Origin: CAG-390 sp045546615
Lineage (GTDB): Bacteria > Bacillota > Clostridia > Oscillospirales > CAG-272
NCBI GenBank assembly: GCA_045546615.1
Contig: JAZQDD010000009.1
Location: 1-40,552 of the forward strand
Direction of reading: 5' to 3'
Length of the DNA stretch: 40,552 bases
The notes beneath the pieces are model-generated. The model had not been told where the DNA came from and did not search any database. It saw nothing but the letters and a program-made list of their open reading frames with translations. A program made the position numbers and the translations under genes. Below, piece by piece: positions 31,512-40,193 of this stretch. Numbering within the stretch: the first letter of the stretch is position 1; every line of letters begins with the position of its first letter.

Positions 31512-31958
31512 TTATTTTTTGCAAACGACGAGATTTATCTTGCCAACTACCTCGGGGTAGAGCTTTGCATCTATTTCGTAAGTTCCGAAGGCGCGGATAG
31601 CGTCGCCAAGCTGGAGCTTGCGGCGGTCAACGGCTATGCCGTGCTGTGCCTCAAGCGCCTCTGCGATGTCCTTTGCGGTGATAGAACCGTAAAGGCGGTC
31701 GTCAGCACCTGCGGCGGCAGGGATCTTTACCACAACGGCGGCGAGCTTTGCGGCAACTTCGCGTGCGGCGGCACGCTCGGTCTCTATTTTGTAATTTTTG
31801 GATGCTTCCTTTGCCTTTGCCTCGTTAAGAGCCTTGGCGTCTGCGATAACGGCGAGCTTGCGGGGCAGGAGAAAATTCTTTGCGTAGCCGTCGGATACTT
31901 CGATGATATCGCCCTTTTTGCCCTGTGCCTTTACGTCCTGTGTGAGAATAACTTTCAT
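31512..31958 (-). CDS. rplI: 50S ribosomal protein L9
   Basis: L9 is an elongated two-domain protein of the large subunit that binds 23S rRNA. The 148-residue sequence starts MKVILTQDVKAQGKKGDII and has the N-terminal signature GYAKNFLLPRKLA, a long central helix rich in Ala/Lys/Glu (about 41-75), and a C-terminal domain with LYGSITAKDIAEAL. The ribosome site AAAGGAAG is good. It sits between gdpP and dnaB as in many Firmicutes. Confidence 0.97.
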   Translation of the reverse strand: MKVILTQDVKAQGKKGDIIEVSDGYAKNFLLPRKLAVIADAKALNEAKAKEASKNYKIETERAAAREVAAKLAAVVVKIPAAAGADDRLYGSITAKDIAEALEAQHGIAVDRRKLQLGDAIRAFGTYEIDAKLYPEVVGKINLVVCKK

Positions 31959-31978
31959 AATATTTCTTCCTTTCGGTA

Positions 31979-34012
31979 TCAGTTTGTGGTTTTGTCAAGA
32001 TATTGGTCTATTGCCTCGCGGAGCTTTGAGAGCACCTCGCGTGTGTCGTTTGCGGACACCTGTGCGCCTGCGGAGTCGAAATGTCCGCCGCCGCCGAGTT
32101 TTTCAAGAATGAGCTGTACGTTTATCTTGCCGTTTGAGCGTGCGGAGATGATAACGCTCGTCTCCGTGCGCAAAAGCACGAAGGCGGCATCCACCTGCTT
32201 TACGGTAAGGAGCGTGTCGGCGGTCTTTGACGCGGCTATTCTGTCGTCGGGAGTTCCATCGCCGTCGCAGATGGTTATCGCTATCCTTCCGCGGTAGAGC
32301 TTAACGCCGGAGCCGAGCTTGGACTCGGTCACAAAGCTCTGCATATCGGCAAAGAAGAACGTGCGTGCGACCTCGGAGTTTGCGCCCGCCCCACGCAAAA
32401 ACAGCGCGGCGGAGTAAGTTCCCTCGGACGTGGTGCGCGTAAAGTTCTTGGTGTCGAGCATGATTCCCGCGAGCATTATGTTTGCCTCGTGGCGGTTCAG
32501 CTTTGCGCCGTCGGGGAAGGAAAATCCGCGCGAGGAAAGCTCAAGTATTTCGGAAACAAGCTCGCTGGCGGAGGATGCCGACGGCTCGATGTAGGTTATT
32601 TCGGGCTCGTTTTCAAAGTCTGCTATCTTGCGGTGGTGGTCTATGATAACGGTGTTGAAAACGTTTCTTGCGATCTCGGGGGATTCGACTATTGCAAGGT
32701 TGTTGACGTCGGAGAGTATAAGGAGCGTGTCCGAGCGTATAAGGTCGATGGCGGACGTTGCGTCAGCGAAGATGTTTTCATACTCGGGCATCTCCGAAAG
32801 AAGCGCAGCCGTCGATATCTTGAAATTGGGGTTGTTTTTGTCGATAACTATTTTTACTGCGGGATTGTAGCCCGAGGCGAGTCTGGCAAGACCTATGCAC
32901 GAGCCGATGGAGTCAAAGTCGGGGTTTTTGTGTCCCATAACGAGGACATTGCCCGCATCGGATATAAGCTGGATGAGCCTGTCCGCAATAACGCGGGAGC
33001 GCACCTTGGTGCGTTTTTGCAGTATTTTCGTTCTTCCGCCGAAGAATTCCGTCTTTGAAGATTTACGCAGGGCTACCTGATCGCCGCCGCGCTGAAGTGC
33101 GGTTTCAAGTGCTGACGCGGCGCTTTTTTCGCGCTCGTAGACGTTATCGCCGCTGTCGCAAACGCCCATCGAGACGGTAAGGGGGATATTATTGTTTCCC
33201 GCGCCGAGCGCGCGCACGCGGTCGAGCACGTCAAAGCCGTTTTCAACGCATTCGGCAAGGCGTTCTCTCGGGAAAACGATGAGGTATTTATCGCGCTCAT
33301 ACTCGCGCAACATTCCGCCCATTTCCTTTGCCCAAGCGCCGAGGATGGATTCCACCTCGTTGGCGGCTGTGCGGTACGAGGTGCGCATCTGCTGTGTCAG
33401 CTCCTCAAGGTTGTCGATAACGACGTAAGCAAACACGGGGGCTTCCTTGTCTATGGCACGCTTGGCTTCATCAAGGCGCGTGCGGTCCTCAAGCACCGTC
33501 ATCCAATAATCGCGCTCGGGCGTTTCCATAAGATAGCCTCTGGCGGCAAAAATACGCTCGGCTATTTCCACGCGCAATCCCTCGGATGATGGGCAGGTTA
33601 TGATATCCGATATCGGGGATGATGCAATTTCCGTAAAATTTCTGCCCGCGATATCCGTTTGGCGTTCCGCATCGCACAGGGCGAGCATGGCTTTGTTTGC
33701 CCATATCATTTTTCCCTCGGCGGTGGTGATAACGGCGGGGAATTCCACGTTTCGCATCACCTCGGACATGAGGCTGTTGAGAGACGCGCCCTCTGCGCTT
33801 ACCTTTTCCGCCGTTTGAAGGCGTGCGGCTTTAAGGATAGCAAACGCTTCGACGGCGCAGAGCAAGAGAAAGCAGATAAGTCCCACAAGCAGGACGGATG
33901 CATCCGAAACGGCGCATACCAGCGTGAATATTATGAGCATTGCGCCGCCGCTGACGGCAGATATCAAAAGCAGGTCGAATAGCTTAAAATCGGGTTGTCT
34001 GTGATCTGACAT
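31979..34012 (-). CDS. gdpP: cyclic-di-AMP phosphodiesterase GdpP
   Basis: GdpP is a membrane-bound phosphodiesterase that hydrolyses c-di-AMP to pApA, controlling potassium balance and wall stress. The 677 residues show two membrane helices (about 11-60), a PAS-like domain (85-170), a degenerate GGDEF domain (about 190-310) that keeps no GGDEF motif, and a DHH/DHHA1 module. Its metal ligands are visible in HKNPDFDS (His361, Asp365, Asp367), SDVNN (Asp435) and the DHH triplet 458-460; GGGGHFDSAGAQ (from 640) closes the module. A perfect AAGGAGG precedes the ATG. It heads the gdpP-rplI-dnaB-tilS-hpt-ftsH operon. Confidence 0.95.
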   Translation of the reverse strand: MSDHRQPDFKLFDLLLISAVSGGAMLIIFTLVCAVSDASVLLVGLICFLLLCAVEAFAILKAARLQTAEKVSAEGASLNSLMSEVMRNVEFPAVITTAEGKMIWANKAMLALCDAERQTDIAGRNFTEIASSPISDIITCPSSEGLRVEIAERIFAARGYLMETPERDYWMTVLEDRTRLDEAKRAIDKEAPVFAYVVIDNLEELTQQMRTSYRTAANEVESILGAWAKEMGGMLREYERDKYLIVFPRERLAECVENGFDVLDRVRALGAGNNNIPLTVSMGVCDSGDNVYEREKSAASALETALQRGGDQVALRKSSKTEFFGGRTKILQKRTKVRSRVIADRLIQLISDAGNVLVMGHKNPDFDSIGSCIGLARLASGYNPAVKIVIDKNNPNFKISTAALLSEMPEYENIFADATSAIDLIRSDTLLILSDVNNLAIVESPEIARNVFNTVIIDHHRKIADFENEPEITYIEPSASSASELVSEILELSSRGFSFPDGAKLNRHEANIMLAGIMLDTKNFTRTTSEGTYSAALFLRGAGANSEVARTFFFADMQSFVTESKLGSGVKLYRGRIAITICDGDGTPDDRIAASKTADTLLTVKQVDAAFVLLRTETSVIISARSNGKINVQLILEKLGGGGHFDSAGAQVSANDTREVLSKLREAIDQYLDKTTN

Positions 34013-34063
34013 CGTTTTTCCTCCTTGATTTGAAGGTTAATATAAATAATCTAAAGACATAAT

Positions 34064-34083
34064 TATACTATTATAATAGTATA
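34064..34083. promoter_or_regulatory. 20-bp perfect palindrome upstream of gdpP, overlapping TATAAT
   Basis: The 20 bases at 34064-34083 read the same on both strands and contain ATTATAAT. They lie 52-71 bases above the gdpP start, where a promoter is expected. TATAAT occurs twice on the gdpP strand here, but no good -35 at 17 bases was found. It may be an operator or only an AT-rich promoter region. Confidence 0.4.
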
Positions 34084-34137
34084 GCATAAGTTTTGTGATT
34101 TGTAAATGAAAATTATGGGAAATTTCCCACGGCGGAT

Positions 34138-34180
34138 AAAAAAAGTGAGCAAAGCACCGTTTTAGCGATGCTTTGCTCAC
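34138..34180 (-). terminator. terminator of the galT-nuclease-ATPase operon
   Basis: GTGAGCAAAGCA (34145-34156) and TGCTTTGCTCAC (34169-34180) form a perfect 12-bp stem with a 12-base loop. On the minus strand a seven-base T run follows (34144-34138). It ends ten bases past the ATPase stop. Confidence 0.9.
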
Positions 34181-34189
34181 AAAAGCGTA

Positions 34190-36517
34190 TTAAAGTGTCA
34201 CCAAAGAGAAGTCCGCGCCGCTTGCGCAAAGCAGAGCTTCCTCGCGCGTGTGGCAGGTAAAGAGCAGACATTGTTGCTCCTTGCCGCGGCAAATACCGCA
34301 GAGCATACGGAGTATCGCATCCGCGCGGCTGTCGTCAATGTGGGAGAGTGCCTCGTCAAGCATAAGCGGCGGTGCGCCGTTCTTGAAAAGCAGTTCCACG
34401 AGCGACAGACGAAGCGCGAAATACGCCGAGTCCTGCGTTCCGCAGCTCATAGCCGAGAGGGGCTTTGTGCCAGACGGCGTGCGCACGGTCACGGCAAAGG
34501 TCTCGTCTATGCCGAGGTCGGTGTATTTGCCGTTCGTTATCTGCGATATCAGCTTGCTTGCGCCCTCGCGCAGTCTCGGCGTGATGCTTCCGCGAAGCGA
34601 CTCGCCCGCGCCCTCTATGGTGGAATGCGCAAGCATTATCGCATCGCAAAGACTGCGTGCCGAGGCAAGCTCCGCTTCAACTTCCTCGAGTCGGGCGGCT
34701 ATGCGGACGGGATTTTCCGCCGCGCCCTGATTGAACGCAAGTCCGCGTTCCGCCTCGTGGAGTCTGGCGATGCCCGCCTCAAGCTGTGCGGCGAGCGAAT
34801 CACGCTCCTGCTTTAAGAGCGTAGGATTTGCGTTTTCGAGCAGGGCGGGCGCATCGGGATTGAGATGCGCGCGCAATGAAGCCTCGTCGTATGCGGCGAG
34901 CTGTTCACGGCGTTCCGATGCCGCCGCCGAATATTTTTCGATATCTCTTTTTATCGTTTCGTGCTTTGAAACGGCTATTGCCGCCTTGTCAGCGGCGGTA
35001 AGGAGCAGGGCGGCGATATCGTCGTCCTCGCCGATCTCGCAAAACTCCGAAAGAGCATCCATTGCCTGACGGCAGACCGATGCCGCCGCCTCGCGGTGGT
35101 TTGCAAGTCGGCTTTCTGCCGACAAAAATACCGTTGATGCGGCGTCAAAATCGCGTTTTGCGTCAAGACAGTTCTGCAGATGCGCTTCAAACGCGGCTTT
35201 TTTAAAGCCTTCCTCGCCGTCATAGCCGTATGAATAGTAAAAGCGCAGTATCTCCTTGCCCGTGCGCACGGCGGCGGGGAAAAGGAATATGCCGATGACG
35301 GCAAGAATAAAGCCGCCGACGGTCACGGCAGATGATATTTTGGGTGCGATGAGAGCCGAGCCCGTAAAATAAAGATAGAGTGAAGCGGCGGCGGCGAAAA
35401 CGCCCGCAAGGGTAAGGAGTATTCCCAAAACCGTAAACGACGCTCTGCGGCGGCGCAGGCGGGAGAGCTTTCCTATCACGGCGGACACTCCGCCGCCCTC
35501 CTCAATTCCCTCCGCGTATGCGGCAAGGCTCGCGTCCCCGAGCGTGTTCGTTGCGTGAAGCTCGGCAAGATGCGCGGCAGACGAGGAAACGGCTGTTTCC
35601 GCGGCTGTGAGGGAGCGCGATATGGAATCGAGCTTTTCGATGTACTCACGGGTTGGGAGAGTGCCGTTCTTGCCCGAATCACGCACAAGCTCGGCTTCCT
35701 CGGCTTTGAGCGCGGCTATCTTTTTCTCGCTCGCATGGAGCATATCAAAGCGGTTTAGAACCTGTATGGTCTCGTACGCGCGGCATTTGTCCTCGGCAAG
35801 CGTCAGCTTGCGGCGAACTTCGGCGGTAACGGTGCGGTATTTTTGCGCGGTAGCCTCAAGCGCTATCTTGGATACGGTATCCTGCTGTGCCTTTTTCAGC
35901 CTTTCGGCAAGCGCGGCGCGCTCGCGTTCAAGCTCGGGTATCTTGCCGTTGCTTCCTCTCAAGGGGGATAGCTGACGGCGTGCGGCATCGAGCTTTGTCA
36001 GCGCTCTGCCCGTGTTGGTCTGCTCGTCTGCGGAAAACAGCAGGTTTTCAATAGCCGTGCCTATCTCCGCGCCGTCAAGTGCGCCCACGCCGAGCTGACG
36101 CACGGAGCATGAGCTGTCAAAAACGGATGCGGAAGCACCGCCGAGAAAGACCTTGGCGGGCGTTTCTCCCCGAAAAGCGGCAGAGCCCGTTGCAAGGTCG
36201 ATTATGGCGTACCGTTCGGTGTAGCTGTCGCCCGACATAGTGCCTCGGCGCTCTATGCGATAGCTTTTTTCGTCGGCGGTAAGGTCGATATAGCCGTCGG
36301 CGGCAGAGCCGTCCCACGAGAGCGCACGCTCGCGAATTCTCGCGGCGTCCTCGCCTCTTTTGGGCGGCAGACCGTAAAAGATAAAGCGGATAAAGCCAAG
36401 CAGGGTGCTTTTTCCCGATTCGTTATTTCCTCGGAAAATATTCAGTCCGTCCGCAAGCTCTGCCGAAAAGTCCTTCAGCGCGCCAAACTCGCGGATATAT
36501 ATCTTATTTATTTTCAT
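34190..36517 (-). CDS. SbcC/YhaN-like AAA ATPase with membrane helices
   Basis: This SMC/Rad50-type ATPase resembles B. subtilis YhaN and pairs with the adjacent nuclease. The 775 residues show Walker A RGNNESGKSTLLGF (29-42), coiled-coil regions (about 190-330 and 440-640), two membrane helices in the middle (about 361-385 and 396-417), an ABC signature-like SAMSCGTQDSAYFALRLSL, Walker B PPLMLDEALSHIDD and the switch histidine in LLFTCHTREE. The membrane pair at the coiled-coil apex would anchor the complex. Its ATG overlaps the nuclease stop by four bases. A role in DNA end processing or repair is inferred from the family. Confidence 0.87.
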   Translation of the reverse strand: MKINKIYIREFGALKDFSAELADGLNIFRGNNESGKSTLLGFIRFIFYGLPPKRGEDAARIRERALSWDGSAADGYIDLTADEKSYRIERRGTMSGDSYTERYAIIDLATGSAAFRGETPAKVFLGGASASVFDSSCSVRQLGVGALDGAEIGTAIENLLFSADEQTNTGRALTKLDAARRQLSPLRGSNGKIPELERERAALAERLKKAQQDTVSKIALEATAQKYRTVTAEVRRKLTLAEDKCRAYETIQVLNRFDMLHASEKKIAALKAEEAELVRDSGKNGTLPTREYIEKLDSISRSLTAAETAVSSSAAHLAELHATNTLGDASLAAYAEGIEEGGGVSAVIGKLSRLRRRRASFTVLGILLTLAGVFAAAASLYLYFTGSALIAPKISSAVTVGGFILAVIGIFLFPAAVRTGKEILRFYYSYGYDGEEGFKKAAFEAHLQNCLDAKRDFDAASTVFLSAESRLANHREAAASVCRQAMDALSEFCEIGEDDDIAALLLTAADKAAIAVSKHETIKRDIEKYSAAASERREQLAAYDEASLRAHLNPDAPALLENANPTLLKQERDSLAAQLEAGIARLHEAERGLAFNQGAAENPVRIAARLEEVEAELASARSLCDAIMLAHSTIEGAGESLRGSITPRLREGASKLISQITNGKYTDLGIDETFAVTVRTPSGTKPLSAMSCGTQDSAYFALRLSLVELLFKNGAPPLMLDEALSHIDDSRADAILRMLCGICRGKEQQCLLFTCHTREEALLCASGADFSLVTL

Positions 36518-37659
36518 TTGCTTCCCCCCGATAAAAAGGATCTGCCGTCAAGGGCGAGAAGTCCGATGCGCAAAGCCTTGGCGGCGAGGGAACGCTCGTC
36601 GGCATCCGCGCTTTCCAGCTTCGGGAGCAGGGCGCGGTAGAACGCGCCGCGTATGCTCAAGTCGTTTTCCAGCTCGTCGGAGGAATACACGGGCAGAGTC
36701 GAGTCCTTGACGGAGAGCGAGCAAAGCTCGGTCTGGGCGGCAAGCGTGTCGGCAAGTGCCGCGGTGTCGGGCTTGTAATCGGTGGAAACCGCACCCTCAA
36801 GGACTATGCGAAGCGATGTTTCCGCGCCAAAACCGCTGTTATTTACGGCGGTGTGCATTTTGTCAAGCACCGCGCCGTCGGAGTCCTCGCCCGTTACGTC
36901 AACGTGCAGTATCTCGTAGCGGTGGGATGCAACGGTAATGCGCTCAAGCGTTGGGGTGGCGTTGCCGTCGTGAACGGTCACGGAAAGAACGCCGCCAAAG
37001 TGCAACTCGTCAAAGCTGCGCCCCTCGGGACAGCCGCAGTAAGCCACGAGCGTAAGCCCCGAAAGTGCAGGCTCGGGCGGATTGTGAACGTGACCTAGTG
37101 CGGCGTATACACAGCCGCTTGCGGCGAAAAGTGAGAGGGGAGAGGGGGCGTATTTTGAAATGGGGGATGTCGTGTCGGCGTGCGCGCAGATAAGATTTAT
37201 CCTGTCGGTGGGACAGTCAAGCGGCGCACAAATGGGAGAGGCGTCAAGCCTATCCGACATGAACGCCCAGCCCCACACACGCGCAGGCGTGCCGCCGATA
37301 TCAAGGTCGAAAAACGAGGGTGAATCGTTTTTGAATATATAAACGTTCTCGCTCCACGGCGTAACAGCCCATATACTGCCGGGCATATAAGGGTCATGGT
37401 TGCCGGGCGCAATGATGACGGGCTTTCCGAAATCGGCAAATGCCTCGCGCACGAGCGTGACGGTCTCGGGGCTTACAAAGCCACAGTCAAACACGTCGCC
37501 CGCCGCGAATATTGCATCGTAGCCATCGTCCTTTGCTATCTGCACTATGCGCGAGAAAACTTGGCGCAGTCCGCGGCGCAGTTCCTCGCCCGCGGCGAGG
37601 GGAACGCCCGAAAACGGCGAGTCAAGATGCAGGTCGGCGGTGTGTAAAATTTTAATCAT
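36514..37659 (-). CDS. SbcD/YhaO-like DNA repair exonuclease (metallophosphoesterase)
   Basis: This Mre11/SbcD-family metallophosphoesterase is probably a Mn2+-dependent DNA nuclease. The 381-residue protein has the five-motif order: LHTADLHLDSPF (5-16), AAGDVFDCG (about 52-60), PGNHDPYMPG (about 84-93), CAHAD (about 164-168) and ALGHVHNPP (about 191-199). The C-terminal 170 residues, a capping/partner region, are less conserved. Its start directly follows the galT stop (TAA then ATG) and its end overlaps the ATPase gene. This is the usual nuclease-ATPase pairing of Mre11-Rad50 systems. Confidence 0.9.
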   Translation of the reverse strand: MIKILHTADLHLDSPFSGVPLAAGEELRRGLRQVFSRIVQIAKDDGYDAIFAAGDVFDCGFVSPETVTLVREAFADFGKPVIIAPGNHDPYMPGSIWAVTPWSENVYIFKNDSPSFFDLDIGGTPARVWGWAFMSDRLDASPICAPLDCPTDRINLICAHADTTSPISKYAPSPLSLFAASGCVYAALGHVHNPPEPALSGLTLVAYCGCPEGRSFDELHFGGVLSVTVHDGNATPTLERITVASHRYEILHVDVTGEDSDGAVLDKMHTAVNNSGFGAETSLRIVLEGAVSTDYKPDTAALADTLAAQTELCSLSVKDSTLPVYSSDELENDLSIRGAFYRALLPKLESADADERSLAAKALRIGLLALDGRSFLSGGSK

Positions 37660-39174
37660 TTATGCTTTTGCTCCAATAGAGGCGGTAAAGCGGAGCATCG
37701 CCTCGGTATCCTTGTAAACGCCCGCATCCTCAAGCACGTGGACGAAGGTCTCGCCCACCTCGGCGCGAATAATATCAGCGGCGTTATCGTTGGTAAAGGT
37801 GTATTTGTCTCTGAATGCGCCAAGCCAATCCGCGTGCTTTCCGAGCACCTCGTCGGCGCGTATCTCGGCATCGGTCGCGCCTGCGGCAACCTTGTCAGCG
37901 AGCAGGGCGATCTCCTTTTCAAGGCGTGCGGGGAGAACGGCAAGTCCCATGACCTCGATAAGACCGATGTTTTCCTTCTTTATATTGTGCTTGTCTGCGT
38001 GGGGGTGGTAAACGCCCATGGGGAACTCATCGGTGCAAAGGTTGTTGCGAAGGACGAGGTCAAGCTCAAAATCCTCACCGCGGCGGCGCGCGATGGGGGT
38101 GATGGTGTTGTGGGGAACGCCGTCGGTGTATGCCAAAACGCAAGCACTCTCGTCGGTGTACTCACGCCAAGCGGCAAGTATCTTGTCGGAAAGGGAAACA
38201 AGGCTCTCCTTGGAAGCGGAGCGCAGGCGAATAACGGACATGGGCCACGCAACTATGCCGCCGTTTACGTCGGGATAACCCTCAAAGGTAAGGGGAACTT
38301 TAATTTCGGCACGCTCCATGGGGAAGGTGTAGCAACCGCCCTGCATGTGGTCGTGCGAGAGGATAGAGCCGCCGACGATGGGCAGGTCGGCGTTTGAGCC
38401 GACGAAGTAGTGCGGAAGCGCGTCCACGAAATCAAGCATACGCACAAAGGTCTCGTGGCGGATGCTCATGGGCGTGTGCGCTTCGGAAAGAACGATGCAA
38501 TGCTCGTTGTAGTAAACGTAGGGGGAGTACTGCAAAAACCACTTCTCGCCGCCGAGGGTGAAGGGGACTTGGCGCAGATTCTGCCTTGCGGGGCCGCCTG
38601 CGGCATTTCCGCCGTAGCCGACGTTCTCGGGGCAAAGCAAGCACTTGGGATATCCCGTCTGGGGCGCGGACTTCGCGGCGGCGATGTCGCGCGGGTCTTT
38701 CTCGGGCTTGGAAAGGTTGATGGATATGTCGATCTCACCGTAGGGCGAGGGAACGCTCCAGCGGCGGTCACGCGCGATGCGGTCGGCGCGTATGTAGTTG
38801 GAATCTATTGCGAGGCGGTAGAAATTGTCGGTCGCCTGCTTGGGAGATACGGCAAGGTCAGCCTCAAAGCGTGCGTTAACAGCCGACGGACGGGCGGTGA
38901 GGTGTCCCATCAGCTTCGTGTCAAAGCGGTCGCGCGCGGCGATGCCCGCGTCGATAATGCCCGCATCTACGGCGTAGTCGAGAATGCCGTCGAGAATTTC
39001 GGGGAGAGCCGCGCCCGTGAGCGCACCCTTCTCGTCCTCAAATGCGGCAACGCCGAGGTCGGCGGCAATGAGGTTGGCGCACCAAACGCGGTCACCGACG
39101 CCGATGAGAGCCTTTGCCTCGGCATAATCGAGGAGCGCGGAGATGTACTTGCAAATATTAGTGGTGTTTGACAT
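37660..39174 (-). CDS. galT: UDP-glucose-hexose-1-phosphate uridylyltransferase, class II GalT
   Basis: GalT exchanges UMP between UDP-glucose and galactose-1-phosphate in the Leloir pathway. The 504-residue length is that of the Firmicutes class II enzymes (class I is about 350). Signature stretches are ISALLDYAEAKALI, PKCLLCPENVGYGG, ARQNLRQVPF, YYNEHCIVLSEAHTPM, and the histidine-rich SILSHDHMQGGCYTFPMERA. The ribosome site AAGGCAGGT is good. No galK or galE is in the window. It shares a promoter and transcript with the nuclease pair, an unusual partnership. Confidence 0.95.
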   Translation of the reverse strand: MSNTTNICKYISALLDYAEAKALIGVGDRVWCANLIAADLGVAAFEDEKGALTGAALPEILDGILDYAVDAGIIDAGIAARDRFDTKLMGHLTARPSAVNARFEADLAVSPKQATDNFYRLAIDSNYIRADRIARDRRWSVPSPYGEIDISINLSKPEKDPRDIAAAKSAPQTGYPKCLLCPENVGYGGNAAGGPARQNLRQVPFTLGGEKWFLQYSPYVYYNEHCIVLSEAHTPMSIRHETFVRMLDFVDALPHYFVGSNADLPIVGGSILSHDHMQGGCYTFPMERAEIKVPLTFEGYPDVNGGIVAWPMSVIRLRSASKESLVSLSDKILAAWREYTDESACVLAYTDGVPHNTITPIARRRGEDFELDLVLRNNLCTDEFPMGVYHPHADKHNIKKENIGLIEVMGLAVLPARLEKEIALLADKVAAGATDAEIRADEVLGKHADWLGAFRDKYTFTNDNAADIIRAEVGETFVHVLEDAGVYKDTEAMLRFTASIGAKA

Positions 39175-39212
39175 GATAAATACCTGCCTTTTAGATAAAT
39201 TTTCACAGATAT

Positions 39213-39241
39213 ATTATACCACTAAATTATTGTGGTGTAAA
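39213..39241 (-). promoter_or_regulatory. galT promoter with ACCAC/GTGGT inverted repeat in the spacer
   Basis: On the minus strand TTTACA (39241-39236), a 17-base spacer and TATAAT (39218-39213). The inverted pair ACCAC (39218-39222) and GTGGT (39232-39236) fills the spacer and touches both hexamers, which would suit a repressor. The rest of 39175-39481 is AT-rich leader with no gene. Confidence 0.7.
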
Positions 39242-39377
39242 TAATAAAAGCGACAAAAAAGCAAAAATATTTCGCTGGGCTCGAGTTAGTGTTAAAAGAA
39301 AAAAAGAAGAGTTTGGGGCAAATTTTTAGAAAAAACAAAAAATTTTCATATTTTTTCAAAAAATCTCAAAAACACTA

Positions 39378-39414
39378 TTGACAATCATGTGACTGCGTGA
39401 TATAATACAATCAC
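39378..39414 (+). promoter_or_regulatory. promoter of the membrane protein/XRE pair with GTGAT/ATCAC repeat
   Basis: TTGACA (39378-39383), 17 bases, TATAAT (39401-39406), both perfect. GTGAT (39397-39401) and ATCAC (39410-39414) are inverted arms around the -10, a position suited to repression by the XRE protein encoded two genes down. Confidence 0.8.
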
Positions 39415-39481
39415 ACCGCAAGGGAATGTAATAATGATAATCGGGCGGTGAATTTGATTTTTTATACGGGTAGGAAATACA

Positions 39482-39976
39482 ATGAATTCTCAATTCAAAA
39501 AACATCTCAACATTTTATTTGCGTATGTAGCGAGCTATTTTATCGCGGCGGCAGTTGGCACGACTTTGGTTTTAACGATATGCAACGCGATATTTGACGT
39601 TGAATCGGGCGCATCCGTTCGGGCGACAAATCTGATAATAGACTCACTCTTTATCTTTGGCGCGTTTGTTATAATGTACGTCCGCAGAAAGAGGGACGAC
39701 GATGACAGAAGGGCGTATCTTGCGCTGATGAAAGAGCAGGAATTCGAGATGAAAAAGGATATTACAACCACGTTCAATGACAGAAAAATGTGGGCAGAGG
39801 TCATCTTCGTGACTATTATCAGTTTTATTTTTTCACTCTACTCAAGCATCGTGCTGCAGTCCATAGGGCAGTTCATCCCCTACTTTTTCATCGCCGTTCC
39901 CCTCTTTATCGGCTTTGAGCTGCTCGGAACTGCCATTCTGCACAAGGCGTGGATACGCGAGGACAGAAATTTTTAA
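39482..39976 (+). CDS. small four-helix membrane protein of unknown function
   Basis: I do not recognise a family with confidence. The 164-residue protein has four predicted membrane helices (about 11-33, 50-67, 104-123 and 130-152). A highly charged cytoplasmic loop (68-103, with RRKRDDDDRR) separates the pairs. The ATG follows GGTAGGAAA. It is transcribed from a perfect promoter with an XRE regulator 16 bases downstream. Such pairs occur in Firmicutes as small sensory or immunity-like modules. This function is inference from context. Confidence 0.75.
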   Translation: MNSQFKKHLNILFAYVASYFIAAAVGTTLVLTICNAIFDVESGASVRATNLIIDSLFIFGAFVIMYVRRKRDDDDRRAYLALMKEQEFEMKKDITTTFNDRKMWAEVIFVTIISFIFSLYSSIVLQSIGQFIPYFFIAVPLFIGFELLGTAILHKAWIREDRNF

Positions 39977-39992
39977 GTTATGAGGATTTTAA

Positions 39993-40190
39993 ATGGTCAG
40001 TATTGGCAAAAATATAAAACGCCTGCGGTATGAGCGCAGGTTCACGCAGAGCGAGCTTGCAAGCAAACTGGGGGTAAGTTGTCAGGCGGTTTCGAAGTGG
40101 GAAACTTGTGTAAACTCGCCCGACATCGCGCTTATTCCAAGGATCGCGGAGCTTTTAGGTGTTTCCATTGACGAGCTGTTTAAGGAGTAA
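39993..40190 (+). CDS. XRE-family helix-turn-helix regulator
   Basis: This 65-residue protein is almost only a Cro/C1-type DNA-binding domain. IGKNIKRLRYERRFTQSELA, then GVSCQAVSKWETCVNSPD and IPRIAELLGVSIDELF, form the five-helix pattern. A GAGGA site precedes the ATG. It lies 16 bases after the membrane protein gene in one operon. It may control the operon through the GTGAT/ATCAC repeat over the promoter, which would make a small self-regulated unit. Confidence 0.92.
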   Translation: MVSIGKNIKRLRYERRFTQSELASKLGVSCQAVSKWETCVNSPDIALIPRIAELLGVSIDELFKE

Positions 40191-40193
40191 AGA

